From positions 356,439,168 through 356,503,167 of the forward strand of contig CM048744.1 of assembly GCA_026315105.1 (NCBI GenBank): 64,000 bases of DNA, given 5' to 3'. The DNA comes from Locusta migratoria (Eukaryota; Arthropoda; Insecta; Orthoptera; Acrididae). The notes under the pieces are model-generated. The model was not told the DNA's origin and ran no database searches. It saw nothing but the letters and a program-made list of their open reading frames with translations. Position 1 is the stretch's first letter. Each line of letters opens with the position of its first letter. The position numbers were made by a program, and so were the translations under genes. Positions 42,165 through 53,083 of the stretch are shown here, one piece after another.

Positions 42165-43520
42165 TAGATATGAAACAATCGATGAAAGGAGAAAATATAA
42201 AAATGCAGTAAATGAAACAGGCAAAATGAAGTACAGACGACTAAGAAATGAGATTGACAGAAAGTGCAATATGGCTAAGCAGAGTGGCTAGAAGGCAAGT
42301 GCAAGGATGTAGAAGAAAGTATAAATAGGGGAAAAATAGATACTACCTACAGGAAAATAAAAGATATATTTGGAGATAAGAAAAACAGCTCTATGAATAT
42401 CAAGAACGCACATGGAAAGTCACTTCTCAGCAAAGAAGGGGAAGCTGTAAGGTGGAAAGAGTATATAGAGAGGCTCTACGAAGGAACTGAACTTAGAGGC
42501 AATATTGTAGGAAGGGGAGAAGAAGTAGATGAGGATGAAATAGGAGATACTATACTGAGAGATGAATTTGACAGAGCACTGAAAGACCTAAGTGGAAACA
42601 AGGCCCCTGGAGTAGATGACATTCCCCAGAGCTACTGAAGTCTCTGGCGGAACCAGCCATGATAAAACTGTTTCACCTGGTGTGTAAGATGTATGAGACA
42701 AGCGAAGTACCCTCATACTTTAAGAAAAATGTAATAATCCCCATTCCAAAGAAAGCAGGCGCAGACAGGTGTAAAAACTACAGAACCATCAGTTTAATAA
42801 GTCATAGCTGCAAAATATTGACACGAATTATTTACAGAAGGATGGAAAAGCTAGTAGAAGCAGACCTTGGGGAAGATACGTTTGGGTTCAGGAGAAATGT
42901 AGGAACACGGGAGGCAATACTTATATTACGACTTATCTTGGAAGATAGGCTAAGGAAAGGGAAACTTAAGTTTTTAGCGTTTGTCGATCTGGAGAAAGCT
43001 TTTGACAATGTCGACAGGAATACACTCTTCCAAATTCTGAAGGTATCAGGGGTAAAATATAGGAAGCGAAGAGTTATATTCAACCTATACAAAAACCAGA
43101 CAGCGGTTATTAGAGTCGAAGGGCAAGAAAGGGCCCCAGAGGTTGGGAAGGGAGTAAGACAGGGTTGTAGCCTTTCCCCAATGTTGTTCAATCTGTACAT
43201 TGAGCAGGCAGTGAAGGAGTGGAAGGAGAAATTTGGAGAAGGAATTGAAGTTCAGGATGAAGAATTAAAAACATTGCGTTTTGCCGACGACATAGTAATT
43301 CTGTCAGAGACAGCAAAGGACCTGGAAGAACAGTTGAACGGGATGGACAGTGTACTGAGAGGTGCATGAAGGTTAACAAAAGCAAAACTAGGGTAATGGA
43401 GTGCAGCCTAAGAAAATCAGGTGATGCTGAGGGAATTAGATTGGGTAACGAAACAATAAAGGAGGTAGATGAGTTTTGTTACTTGGGCAGTAAAATAACA
43501 AATGATGGGTGCAGTACAGA
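42165..43520 (+). mobile_element. RTE-type LINE fragment
   Basis: Starts in the linker (DERRKYKNAVNETGKMKYRR) and reaches the thumb (CYLGSKITNDG). Reverse transcriptase blocks: FVDLEKAFDNVDRN, GVRQGCSLSPMLFNLYIEQ, and LRFADDIVIL near 43275-43305. Frameshifts occur near 42285, 42635 and 43368. Both ends are cut: at the 5' side by a Helitron fragment, at the 3' side by a hammerhead-derived sequence. It is closely related to 32255-35326. Confidence 0.88.
42659..43369 (+). CDS. LINE reverse transcriptase frame (236 codons), partial
   Basis: Open frame covering the fingers and palm of the RTE-type reverse transcriptase, with KKNVIIPIPKKAGADRCKNY, FGFRRNVGTREAIL, FVDLEKAFDNV, QGCSLSPMLF and FADD all intact. 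It ends at a stop caused by a frameshift at about 43368; the thumb continues in another frame at 43366-43520. The endonuclease is not present. Not expected to be functional. Confidence 0.8.
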   Translation: MIKLFHLVCKMYETSEVPSYFKKNVIIPIPKKAGADRCKNYRTISLISHSCKILTRIIYRRMEKLVEADLGEDTFGFRRNVGTREAILILRLILEDRLRKGKLKFLAFVDLEKAFDNVDRNTLFQILKVSGVKYRKRRVIFNLYKNQTAVIRVEGQERAPEVGKGVRQGCSLSPMLFNLYIEQAVKEWKEKFGEGIEVQDEELKTLRFADDIVILSETAKDLEEQLNGMDSVLRGA

Positions 43521-43529
43521 GTGCAGTGC

Positions 43530-43562
43530 AGTACTGAAACCGGTCGTAATAAAATAAATCGG
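43530..43562 (+). ncRNA. Partial hammerhead-like motif (3' half)
   Basis: GTACT, then GAAA, palindrome ACCGGT, C and GTAATA correspond to the second half of the motif family at 31527-31570. The CTGATGA half is missing because the LINE sequence ends at the join. It could be a truncation product. Confidence 0.35.
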
Positions 43563-43650
43563 TATTTTTCACAGTTGAACATTATTAATCTACCAGATCA
43601 CCTGCACAACCTGCAATGTCAGGTAGTGTCAAAAATTATTTCCATCTCAG

Positions 43651-43690
43651 GAAGACGCCCATATTAGTGTCGAAACCTCGTAAAGATCAG
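43651..43690 (+). ncRNA. Degenerate hammerhead-like motif in element G copy 1
   Basis: Core CTCAGGA (one change from CUGANGA), extra A, stem II GACGC / GTGTC (one G-U), GAAA, then a short non-palindromic stem III region ending in GTA. Stem I is weak. The copy 2 counterpart is at 48122-48165. Confidence 0.35.
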
Positions 43691-43911
43691 TAAAAACAGT
43701 ACCTGCAACTAATTGGACGCATACTTACTAATCTTAAGCTATATGTCTCATAAATTATTGTAACCCTGAAGAGGAGCGGAAGATGGTACTGCCAACAGTT
43801 CCCACGCCTATATGGAATGGAGGGAATGAAATGCCAATTTTAAAAAGTAATTCTACTTGTTTACTATATTACAGAAATATTCGTGTGGAATTTAAATTTA
43901 TGGTAAACACT

Positions 43912-43956
<45 letters not shown>

Positions 43957-44125
43957 CGCAAGCCACCTCAAGGTGTGTGGTGGAGGGTACATATTGCTTT
44001 CTCGTGTTTTCAGATCAGCTAACCGGTATCAGTTTTACAATTTTAAACATGGCTGTTGAGACAGCAACCGTTCGTGAAAGATTAACATTCAAAAATACAG
44101 CTCATCGGTTGCAAAGCTACAGGCT

Positions 44126-44179
44126 GATTACTTAACGATGGTTTCGGATTCAATAAAGGAAGGCTTCATCAGATGTAAT
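44126..44179 (-). ncRNA. Degenerate hammerhead-like motif in element G copy 1
   Basis: Minus strand: exact CTGATGA (44166-44172) and GAAA (44142-44145), with stem I ATTACAT / AAGTAAT (six of seven pairs). Stem II is not convincing. Counterpart of 47355-47407. Confidence 0.4.
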
Positions 44180-44371
44180 AATTTTGTTACCTATAAATAA
44201 AATCAAAAAGATTGTAAAGGAGGCAGTATAAATTCCATATTTTAAGATATGAACAAAGAAAATTGATTTACATGAAATAGGACAATGGTTCTTGAGCAAC
44301 AGAGCGCACGTTCAAGTAACAAATGTAAAATTACATGCGTCAGGATTAAAAAGTAGAACATAATGCATGTA

Positions 44372-44722
44372 TCCAAAATGAAACTTCATTCTGCAGCGGA
44401 GTGTGCGCTGATATGAAACTTCCTGGCAGATTAAAACTGTGTGCCGGAACCGGGACTCTAACCTGGGACCTTTGCCTTTCGCGGGCTAAGCCATGTCTCC
44501 ACCATATCCTTTCTTCCAGGAGTGCTAGTCTTGCGTGTTTGCAGGAGAGCTTCTGTGAAGTTTGGAAAGTAGGAGGCGAGGTACTGGCGGAAGTAAAGTT
44601 GTGAGGCGGCATCGTGAGTCGTGTCGGGATAGCACAGTCGGTAGTGCGCTTGCCCGCGAAAGGCAAAGGTCCCAGGTTCGAGTCCCGGTTCCGGCACACA
44701 GTTTTAATCTGCCAGGAAGTTT
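44372..44722. mobile_element. tRNA-bearing fold-back, family B
   Basis: The left arm (ACTTCCTGGCAGATTAAAAC, reverse tRNA segment to 44485) is followed by the longer right arm with the forward tRNA-like segment (B-box GGTTCGAGTCCC) and tail CACACAGTTTTAATCTGCC. A perfect 13-bp TSD, CATAATGCATGTA, lies at 44359-44371 and 44723-44735. The central part of the left arm is deleted. Confidence 0.9.
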
Positions 44723-44780
44723 CATAATGCATGTAACTTAAGACGCGCCGCTATGGGTCGCGTGTGTGGCCAGCACTGTG

Positions 44781-45117
44781 ATATTATTACAATCATTATT
44801 GTTGAATTTCGTGATTGGATTCTTCGAAACGAGTGCATTTTTACGTGTGATTTGATCTACACTACTTACATTCCTGATAAACGGTAAGTGCATAGACTTC
44901 TGCAATCTGATAGGAATATTTTTCAGTTCCGCTTTATCAGCGACATTTCCTCAAAAATGAGTGAAATTAGTTTAATTGTTATTTAAACTTCGTTTCTTAT
45001 ATATTCTCCAATAATGTTTTCAGAAAGAAGGAAATGAACAGGAGAAGGCATACGAGAAGTACTAACTCAAGACAGGAACAAATAAATAAATACCCGGGCA
45101 ACGCCGGGTTTTCAGCT
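44781..45117 (+). mobile_element. Helitron 3' part
   Basis: Ends with the classic hairpin CCCGGGCAACGCCGGG, then TTTTCAGCTAG followed by T at 45118. Segment 44790-44960 is inverted relative to 39400-39570, so it belongs to the type 2 family. The 5' end was lost or lies in element G. Confidence 0.72.
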
Positions 45118-45880
45118 AGTCAGGTGATAAATAAGAAATAGTAAAGCAGTCTCGTATAATGTCCAAAATTATAAGTGCAGTTGAATTGTGAAATGCGTAC
45201 GATCTCATATTTATTGAGTTATACGTTATACAATTTTTCATGTATGTATTCATTTCTATAAGTGATGTATGTCTGTAAAATCTGTTGCGAATACAATTAG
45301 TAAAGAAGCAACAGATTAAAACTTGGTGCGCGATGGGGCGATTTTCCATCAACGTTACTGTCTATGTGCTCGTATCTCATCAACTACGAGTCGTACAGTA
45401 ATACAATTTCGAAGGTACATTCAGCAGTATGTGTGTATACAATATGTAAAATTTCCTCAGACTGCAACTTGTAGTGTAGAAATTTTAAACTGCAATGTCA
45501 TACCGAATGTTGAAGTTTTGCTCCATGAACAGCGGAAAAGTAGTAACCGAGAAACTTTTTCCTTCGAATATTTTGATGCGGTTACCAGCGAGAAAAAGTT
45601 TAATGAAGCTTTGAAATAATGTTTAAAGTTTGTTGCTAGTCGCTAAGTACTGTCATTCTCATATAGTGTATTTATAAAGTCTCTTACTCCTACATCAATT
45701 GTTACCTCAAGTACTTGGTTGAAATCGGTCCAGTGGTTTAGGAGAAAATGAGCAGCATTGTCGCTTAATGCAGCAGTTTTCGCACATCTCATTGTTTATG
45801 ATGTCATATCTCTGAACTATGTGTTGTACGTGATTGTTACACTTACTAACATGCTGACACTCTGCTTTATATATTAGCTA
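45118..45880 (-). mobile_element. Helitron type 1 fragment
   Basis: On the minus strand it starts near CTAATATATAAAGCAGAGTG (about 45877) and matches the 52260-53083 element across most of its length, with a large deletion and no 3' hairpin. The first 100 bases on the plus side match 41715-41807. Confidence 0.65.
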
Positions 45881-46499
45881 CTACCTTAATTACCGCTGCT
45901 TCGTAGGCGTAGACTGGATGGTCTGCATTGATTGTTTCTACTCCTAAACATAAATATTCATAGATTTAGCTTTGCTTTCCTAATCAAGTATTTTGATACA
46001 ACTTGCCACCCCCTATTGCACCATTGATGGCAGAATTCAAAACATCCCAAAACACACTTTTTTAAACTCTAACCAAAGTTCCAAATACAAATTTTCGCAT
46101 TTCTACCACCAAAATAGTCTTAGTAACACCGTTAAAGGATTTTCCCTTACTTGACCCGCCTAATGGTTGAATTTCAAAAAATTTCGAAGTATCTGTTTTT
46201 TAAATTACAATCAAAAATCTAAATCTGAAGTTTTGTATATCTTGCTTCAAAATTGGCTTAATAGCAACTTATTTTCAAAAAACCGTTCATCCCCTATTTC
46301 ACCCTCTTATGTGACGTGAGCATCGAAAAATCGATGATGCCTGCAGTGTAAGACAAACAACGGTTACAAAGTTTCTATAGTCTGTAGATTCACTTTTCAG
46401 CGCCGTTTTCTGTCTTTTAGAAACGGATCCAGAACGCGAAATTTCTTTCTTACGCTTTGGCATTTTTCTTGGTAGTTTTAGTTTTCAAACTGCAATATG
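45881..46499. other. No gene recognised
   Basis: AT-rich sequence of unknown origin between Helitron fragments. It may be an interior Helitron segment. Confidence 0.4.
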
Positions 46500-46860
46500 C
46501 ACTTATTTTTCTTTATTCATAAGCTTGTTGTAGAAAAATAACTGAAGAATGTGCATCACGTTTCGCTGTATATAACCTCTTTGCTATTACAGTGTCAAAG
46601 GTCACCGATGGTCTACAGTCCGTATTTCATATGAGCTGACGACTTCCAAGCACTATATTTCCACCCGCTTATAGCTGTCGACATGGAACTGCTATGCTGT
46701 ACAACGGGAGACTTTGTACTACAACAACACAGAGCTCGTTCACCTCCATTGTGCAGTTTTTGCTGAAGAGCAAAATATTGAAACCCATACGTAAAATTTT
46801 ATATAAGTCGGTAACTTTCAACTCCCATATTTTCCACCCCCTTATCAACCCTCTACCACC
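46500..46860 (-). mobile_element. Helitron type 2 fragment
   Basis: Diverged direct match to 39720-40120 (blocks such as CACGTTTCGCT, TTATAGCT-TCG and ACAACGGGAGACTT). No termini are seen. Confidence 0.55.
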
Positions 46861-47354
46861 ATAGGGCACAATGGGAGACTGATAACTACTAGCACATAAA
46901 AACACTATTCGATTGCGATGTGTTTGTCTCAATCTTCCATTTCTTTTTATCGTCTTTGACGTACTGTATCCGGCATACTACGTACCTTTATCAATTTAAT
47001 AACAGTTGTCAGTTATTTTCATTTGTAGTTAAATTACTGCTATTTAATACCGGATGGCGCGATATATCGTGTCCACGTCACAGCATCGACTGCGTGTTCT
47101 CCTGTCAGCTGATGCCACCCACAGTGCTGGCCACACACGATACCCATAGCGGCGCGTTTGGTCACATGACATGTGTCCTGCTTTTTAATCCTGACTCGTG
47201 TAATTTTACATTTGTTACTTGAACGTGCACTGTTGCTCAATAACCACTGTCCTATTTAATGTAAATCAATTTTCTTTGTTCAAATCTTAAAATGTGGAAT
47301 TTATACTGCCTCCTTTACAACATTTTTTATTTTATTTATAGGTAACTAAAAATT

Positions 47355-47407
47355 ATTACATCTGATGAAGGCATCCTTTGTTGAATCCGAAACCATTGTT
47401 AAGTAAT
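47355..47407 (+). ncRNA. Degenerate hammerhead-like motif in element G copy 2
   Basis: Stem I ATTACAT / AAGTAAT (six of seven pairs), exact CTGATGA (47362-47368), weak stem II, GAAA (47389-47392), then ACCATTGT. Probably decayed. Confidence 0.4.
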
Positions 47408-47488
47408 AACTTGTAGCTTCGCAACCGATGAGCTGTATTTTTGAATGTTAATCTTCCACGAACGGTTGCTGTCTCAGCAGCCATGTTT

Positions 47489-47679
47489 GTTTGTTTGTAT
47501 AGTCTATCGGACTTAACTACGGGGTCATCAGTTCCTAAACTTACAAACTACTTATGAACTACTTACGAACTAGGACGGCACAAATATCCATGCCCAAGGG
47601 GGGGATTCGAACCCCCGACCGTAGTGGCCGTGCAGACCGTGACTGGAGCGCCTCAGTCCCCTCGGCCACCGCGGCCGGC
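47489..47679 (-). mobile_element. tRNA-derived SINE, family A
   Basis: Minus-strand copy with head GGCCGCGGTGGCCGAGGGGA, B-box GGTTCGAATCCC and body TTAGGAACTGATGACCCCGT. A perfect 11-bp TSD, CAGCCATGTTT, lies at 47478-47488 and 47680-47690. The insertion is absent from element G copy 1, which shows the empty site. Confidence 0.94.
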
Positions 47680-47934
47680 CAGCCATGTTTAAAATTGTAA
47701 AACTGATACCTGTTAGCTGAGCTGAAAACACGAGAAAGCAATATGTACCCTCCACCACACACCTTGAGGTGGCTTGCGGAGTATGTGTGTCGATTTGGAT
47801 GTAGATATAACTATTAAAACAGTGGCAGCTCACACATTGACCGAATAGTTCGTTCACCGTTCCATTCCAAAAAACAGTGTTTTCCATAAATTTAAATTCC
47901 ACGCGAATATTTCTGGAAGATAGTAAATAAGTTG

Positions 47935-47974
<40 letters not shown>

Positions 47975-48121
47975 GGCATTTCATTCCCTCCACTAGGCGT
48001 GGGGACCGTTAGCAGTACCATCTTCCGCTCTTCTTCGGGGTTACAATAATTGATGATACGCATAGATTAAGATTAGTAAATATGCGGCCAATTAGTTGCA
48101 GGTACTGTTTTTATTGATATT

Positions 48122-48165
48122 TACGAGTTTTCGACACTAATATGGGCGTCTTCCTGAGATGGAAA
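48122..48165 (-). ncRNA. Degenerate hammerhead-like motif in element G copy 2
   Basis: Minus strand: CTCAGGA, extra A, stem II GACGC / GTGTC, GAAA, then ACTCGT and A. One core change (position 5). Stem I is weak. Confidence 0.35.
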
Positions 48166-48242
48166 TAATTTTTCATATTACCTGACATTGCAGGTTGTGC
48201 AAGTGATCTGATTAATAATGTTCAAAAATGAACAAAAGAAGA

Positions 48243-48243
48243 A

Positions 48244-48278
<35 letters not shown>

Positions 48279-48292
48279 CAGAGAGAGAGAAA
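48243..48292 (+). repeat. (GA)n microsatellite
   Basis: Purine-rich GA repeat with a few interruptions. Confidence 0.95.
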
Positions 48293-48348
48293 ATTTCTTT
48301 CTGGAGAATACAACAACGTTAAAACGTAAGTTGTCCATCGTGAAAATA

Positions 48349-49047
48349 CGACGCGCGTTCAGAAAGTAAGTTCCGTTTGGTTATATAAAACGAACGGGTA
48401 CAGATACAGAAAAGATATTGATTGTACAAAAATCTACAACTGCTAAACTACTTTTCTACATAGCTTCCGAAATTTCGTAGGCAATTGTCATAGCATGGCA
48501 CACGGTTTTGTGTGCCTTTTTCATAGAATGTTGCCGCTTGTGTATTCAACAATTTGGTAACATGTTCTTTCAGCTCGTCATCATCGTTGAAGTGTTGTCC
48601 ACCAAGGAGAGATTTTAGGTGTAAGAAGAGGATTACTGTCAAAAGATTTTTTTTTTTTCACGATAATGCCTGACCTCACACACCGAATGTGACCAAACAA
48701 TTCTTACGGGAATTTCAATGGGACCTGTTTGATCATCCTCCATACAGCTCGGACCTCTCTCCTAGCGACTTTCATCTCTTCTTACACCTAAAATCTGTCC
48801 TTGGTGGTCAACACTTCAACGATGATGAAGAGCTGTTACCACATGGTTGAATACACAGGCGGCAACCTTCTGTGAAGGATGCATGCAAAAACATGTGGCA
48901 CGCTATCACAAGTGCCTACAACATTTCGGCAGTTATGTGGGAAAGTAGTTTAAGAGTCGTAGAATTTTGCGCAATAAAAATTTCTTCTGTATCTGTGTAC
49001 AATTTCATTTTATTACCAAACGGAACTTACTTTCTGGACGCGCCTCG
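48349..49047. mobile_element. Palindromic mariner derivative
   Basis: Both ends carry the same inverted terminus (CAGAAAGTAAGTTCCGTTTG and its complement) flanked by TA. On the minus strand (48642-48448) the sequence encodes LHLKSLLGGQHFNDDDELKE and ends FGSYVEK. On the plus strand (48655-48975) it encodes the same C-terminal half with HDNA (second catalytic D) and HPPYSSDLSPSDFHLF (third D). Both halves are therefore the 3' part of one mariner transposase, arranged head to head. The N-terminal DNA-binding part is absent. Confidence 0.88.
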
Positions 49048-49139
49048 TACTAAGACTGAAGGTAATGATGCATGGGACTGTACATATAATCAAACACATA
49101 CGCTTGGTAGTTTATGGCATTATAAAGTAAAGCTAAGGT

Positions 49140-49740
49140 GTTCATGAACTGGAATGGATACGCTCACCAGTGAAAAATTAGTTGTTATGTAGACTGCCGG
49201 GAAGAGGGACGAGGTAAGGTTACCGAAGGGTAGAGTGTTGTAGGTGATTGGTTGGATGTGATGGGGGTGGGAGGGGAAGGAGGGATTCGGGAACCAAGCC
49301 ACTGGATGTGGGTAGAGGTGGACTAGAAAGAAAAGACGGGGTTGCCCATGGGAGGAGGGTTGAGAACAACTACTACAACCAACATGGGTAAATATGAGGC
49401 CAATTTCGAGGCGTGGAAAAGTTGGGAGAGAATGGGAAAAGTGTGGAGCAGGAGTGGTGGTAAAGGGGCGACAGAGAAACAGGAGCAGAGAGCAGGGGGA
49501 GACCAGCGGGTGGTTACTGCCGAGAGTGCGTATAGTGTAGGAGACGTGGAGCAGCAAGAGGGAAGGGTAGGGAGGGGAAGTCGGCAGAGGAGTGGGGTAG
49601 GGGAAGGCTAGGGTGACTGCATGACGCTCGAGCACTTGATAGCAGGACGGAGAAGCGAAGATCTATGCCACGTTGGCATAGCAGAGGATGGAGCGAATCA
49701 CAGATTTACCGATGTGGAAGATCGTCTTCAGTGCCCTGTT
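49140..49740 (-). pseudogene. Possible Jockey-like LINE C-terminal fragment
   Basis: The minus-strand reading contains IFHIGKSVIRSILCYANVA followed by SPSCYQVLERHAVTLAFPYP, reminiscent of the reverse transcriptase thumb (SVIRP-L-YA, W---S). The Pro/Ser/Tyr-rich 171-codon frame at 49120-49635 is unlike a conserved protein. Identification is tentative. Confidence 0.35.
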
Positions 49741-49959
49741 TATCTCTTCCAGACATACGAGACTAAAACAGCACAGACTAACTCAGCATGTTAAAACATT
49801 AGAAACCACATTTTACAAGCATTTTTAGTAATACGCTCACTACTATCAGTGGCCTTCGCCCTCACGGGTAACTCCCGATGTTGTTGTCGCAGGATGATCG
49901 TCACTGCACTCTTTCTGATCGGTCGCCTCTCCGCCGTCAGCATAGCGATTTTTCTACAA

Positions 49960-50935
49960 CACGATTACCCCGCGTCCACACAGTGGTACCAACGCTGGCG
50001 CCAACATTGGCCAATACTTTTGCGACAGCGCCCACACGTTGGAGCCAACATTCAGTTGAATCCGTCGAGAGCCAACGTAACAATATCTGACGCACAAATC
50101 GCGACCAATGCGTTAACGCTATTGAGTGTGAATAATTACATTTTGTCATTTTAAACCAAAATGGGAAACATACGTAAAAGATGATGAGGTGTTGTATCAC
50201 TTCCTACCGAACATTAATTACGGTACGATATCATTAATTTTTAAAATATGCTACAAGTTAAACGATACACATTATTTTAACTTAAACCTGCTACTTTAAA
50301 TGATTGAAATTAAAATAAAAAAGAAAGATGTTTTGGAGGGATGCTATTCTTTTGGTATTATGCTTCGATTTAATGCTAAAAGAGACAGTTTTAGAAGCCT
50401 ACATTTCCCTTTTAAAATAACCATGTAATTGATATCACTGGTAGTGATTGAAGTTTGCAAAAGAATGTTTAAAACTTGACAGGAGATATTAAGTACTGTA
50501 CCGTTAATTTTAAAAATTAAATTCAGTAATGGAGTGTGTAGAAAGTCTAAAACCTTTTTAATTTCACTATTCGCGCCTAAGTTTTGCTGTAGCATTTCGT
50601 TTTTTTGATATTTCTTTTACAGATAAATCACTTTCTGATACAGTTCTAATATTTACAAAGAGATTTCGAAACTCTAAAACGGCGACGAAGATCGATCGAA
50701 GAAAGAAAGAGTTTCGCGATGAGCAGACAACAGAAGACAGAATGAAACGTTGGCGCCAATGTGTGGACAACGTACCCATATTGGCCCAACGTCCTTTGAT
50801 GTTTGGTCAAAATACCGACAACCAACGGAGCCGTACCAACGTTGGCGCCAACGTTGGTTCCTACGCTATTTCACCGATCCACACATTGGACCAACATTGT
50901 TGGCGCCAACGTTGGGTCCAATGTGTGGTTTCGGC
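49960..50935. repeat. Region with recurrent CCAACGTTGG/TTGGCGCCAA palindromes
   Basis: Short palindromes CCAACGTTGG and TTGGCGCCAA, with near variants, occur in clusters at 49988-50060 and 50745-50930, often preceded by CCACACATTGG-like sequence. The clusters are partly inverted relative to each other, suggesting an AT-rich element of about 1 kb with complex ends. No coding was identified between them. Confidence 0.5.
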
Positions 50936-51470
50936 CTTATGCACAAGTGCTCAGAAACAAATAACAGCAATGTCTTTTATTCTACTCATTTCGATCACCA
51001 AATTTTTTTTAATTCTATATTTTTGTGTTACTTAGCCAAAAGATGAAAGGCAAAGGCAAAATGCGAGAACCTTTGGAGGCGAAGAAAAATGATTTTGGCA
51101 CAGTACACGGCCGCCCTGAATATTTAAAAAAAAACTGAACAACGATCTTAACGTCATCGAATGTGATCCCATGAAAAATGCTCCTTTTAAAATTATTTTC
51201 AGAAGAACTTTACGGGAGTTTTTCTGGAAATCCGACAGGTAGACACAAATATCTTACAGTTCTTCATTTCCGTAATTTCACTAAATGACCCGTTAATGAT
51301 GAACCAAGCTGGTTAGCCACAACCAATATCCTTGCCTTGTCAATATTATTTTGACGAAACGTTTGCAACATAGAGGACGAAGCGAAATTCACGCACTCGG
51401 GCTTCATAGCGCAGTTCCTCACATGCCAGCACTAAAAACATAAATAAATAAATAAATAATAAAAAAAATC
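50936..51470. other. No gene recognised
   Basis: AT-rich sequence with an (AAAT)n stretch just before 51470. Confidence 0.4.
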
Positions 51471-51496
51471 CGGCAGTAAATGGACGTCGAAGAGTG

Positions 51497-51551
<55 letters not shown>

Positions 51552-51831
51552 CCATACGTCGGTGTGTTTCAGAATTAAAGCAACAAATTCTAGGGGATGT
51601 AGAAGGCACATTGAAGAATAAAATGAGCGCAGAAACCCATGTCTGGAAACGTCATCCGACGCTACGGGGAGAGAGACCGCCGCTAGACGTCACCTACAGC
51701 AACTTCGACACTGTTTAGCGCCGTTGGATGAGGTTTCGGGAGATGGGTTTCTGCGATCATTTTATTCTTTAACATGCCTTCTACATCCCCTAGCATTTGT
51801 TGCTTTAATTCTGAAACACACCGACGTATGG

Positions 51832-51869
<38 letters not shown>

Positions 51870-51900
51870 TCAGTATTCCATGTCCATTTACCGCCGGTAA
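51471..51900. mobile_element. Fold-back element with mirrored GT/AC tracts
   Basis: Arms at about 51471-51662 and 51717-51900 are complementary. Shared: TCCATACGTCGGTGTGTTTC, AGAATTAAAGCAACAAAT and GATGTAGAAGGCA, with (GT)n at 51499-51550 opposite (AC)n at 51834-51867. The loop is about 55 bases. No coding. Confidence 0.82.
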
Positions 51901-52259
51901 TATCAGCAAGACGAAATTTTGTGACAGGCATTTATTGTATTGCTGGCGTGTGAGGAATGCGCTGCGAAGTCGCAATGTCGCTTCACTCTGTATAGCAGGA
52001 GCTGTTTTAATCCCTTCAGTCCTGAATTATTTTAAAAATAAAATTAAACAATTTGTTGTCCTTTTTCCAAGTCTATAAGAGCGTATCTTAGAGCAAACTT
52101 AAAAATTTACATACTTTGTTTTCAAAATAAAAAATGTCAAATAAATTGAACACTGGGTCTGGAAGGCAGTTAAGCATGTGAAATAAGAAGTCAACAACGT
52201 CATTCCATATTTATAGTGGAACTTATATCGAAAAGTGGAATTTGTGCAAAATTCTTAAA
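51901..52259. other. No gene recognised
   Basis: AT-rich flank of the Helitron. No features stand out. Confidence 0.4.
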
Positions 52260-53083
52260 TCTAATATATAAAGCAGAGTGTACGTATGTTTGTGGGTACG
52301 TGTTGCATACAAATCTCCAGTTTTGTTCAAATCTTTCTGAAATTTTGTACACGTAATCTTCAATCCATTAGGACGGTCGCCGTAAGTGTAAGAATCACAT
52401 ACGATATATAGTTCACGAGTTATGACGTCATAAACAATGAGATACACGAAAAACTGCTGCATTTTGCGACAATGCTGCTCATTTTCTCCTAAAGAATTGG
52501 ACCGATTTCAACCAAATTTTGTACACACATTCCTTACCGTCATGTAACAATTGCTGCATTGTTAAGAGTCACATACGGCACATGTTTCAAAAGATATTAC
52601 GTTATAACCAATAGAAATCGCAAAAAATTGCCATATAATGCGGCGAGACTTTCGAAATAAACGGTATGAGAATGACAGTGCAACAAAATTTAAACATAAT
52701 TTCAAACCTTTATTAAACTTTTTCTCGCTGGCAACCATAGTAAAATGATGAAAGGAAAAAAGTTTCTCGCTTACAACTTTTCCGCTGTTTATGGAGTAAA
52801 ACTACGGCTCTCCAGATAGTATACACATATATAGTTTAATGTAGCTTCTAAATTGTATCAGAGTACGAGACGTAGTTCATGAGATATGAGCACATGAACA
52901 GTAACGTTCATGGAAAACCGACCCATCACGCACCAAGTTTTAATCTATTACTTCTTTACTACTAACTGTATTCCCAAGAGATTTTTACAGACATACAGCC
53001 CTTATACAAATGGATATATATCTGAAAAATGGTAGGAATAAATAAATAAATAAATACTCGGGTAACGCCGGGTTTGCAGCTAG
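52260..53083 (+). mobile_element. Non-autonomous Helitron, type 1, complete
   Basis: The 5' end TCTAATATATAAAGCAGAG is preceded by A. The 3' end has hairpin CTCGGGTAACGCCGGG, then TTTGCAGCTAG, followed by T. Insertion between A and T, 5' TC, and a 3' hairpin before CTAG are diagnostic of Helitrons. It is 824 bases with no Rep/helicase coding, so it depends on another element. An (AAAT)n stretch precedes the hairpin. Confidence 0.9.

Larger units (their letters stand above)
43521..44780 (+). mobile_element. Element G, copy 1 (inverted partner 47120-48215)
   Basis: About 890 bases of shared sequence with copy 2 once insertions are removed: CAACCTGCAATGTCAGGTA, TCAGGAAGACGCCCATATTA, GAGCGGAAGATGGTACTGC, GTGTGTGGTGGAGGGTACAT, and CGCGCCGCTATGGGT near the end. 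A run of about 38 T lies at 43913-43951. Hammerhead-like motifs lie near each end. A family B fold-back sits at 44372-44722. The first 40 bases (to 43560) match the 3' half of the 31527 hammerhead family. Confidence 0.7.
47120..48215 (-). mobile_element. Element G, copy 2
   Basis: Inverted partner of 43571-44780. It has a run of A on the minus strand (T run on plus, 47938-47970), a segment between the A run and the GTGTGTGGTGGAGGGTAC block that is absent from copy 1, and a SINE at 47489-47679. It contains two hammerhead-like motifs facing each other. No coding frames of note. Confidence 0.7.

Noticed and set aside
49120..49635. 171-codon minus-strand frame as a host gene
   Set aside because: The translation is low-complexity Pro/Ser/Tyr-rich, and the neighbouring sequence resembles a LINE thumb fragment. 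No independent support for a gene.
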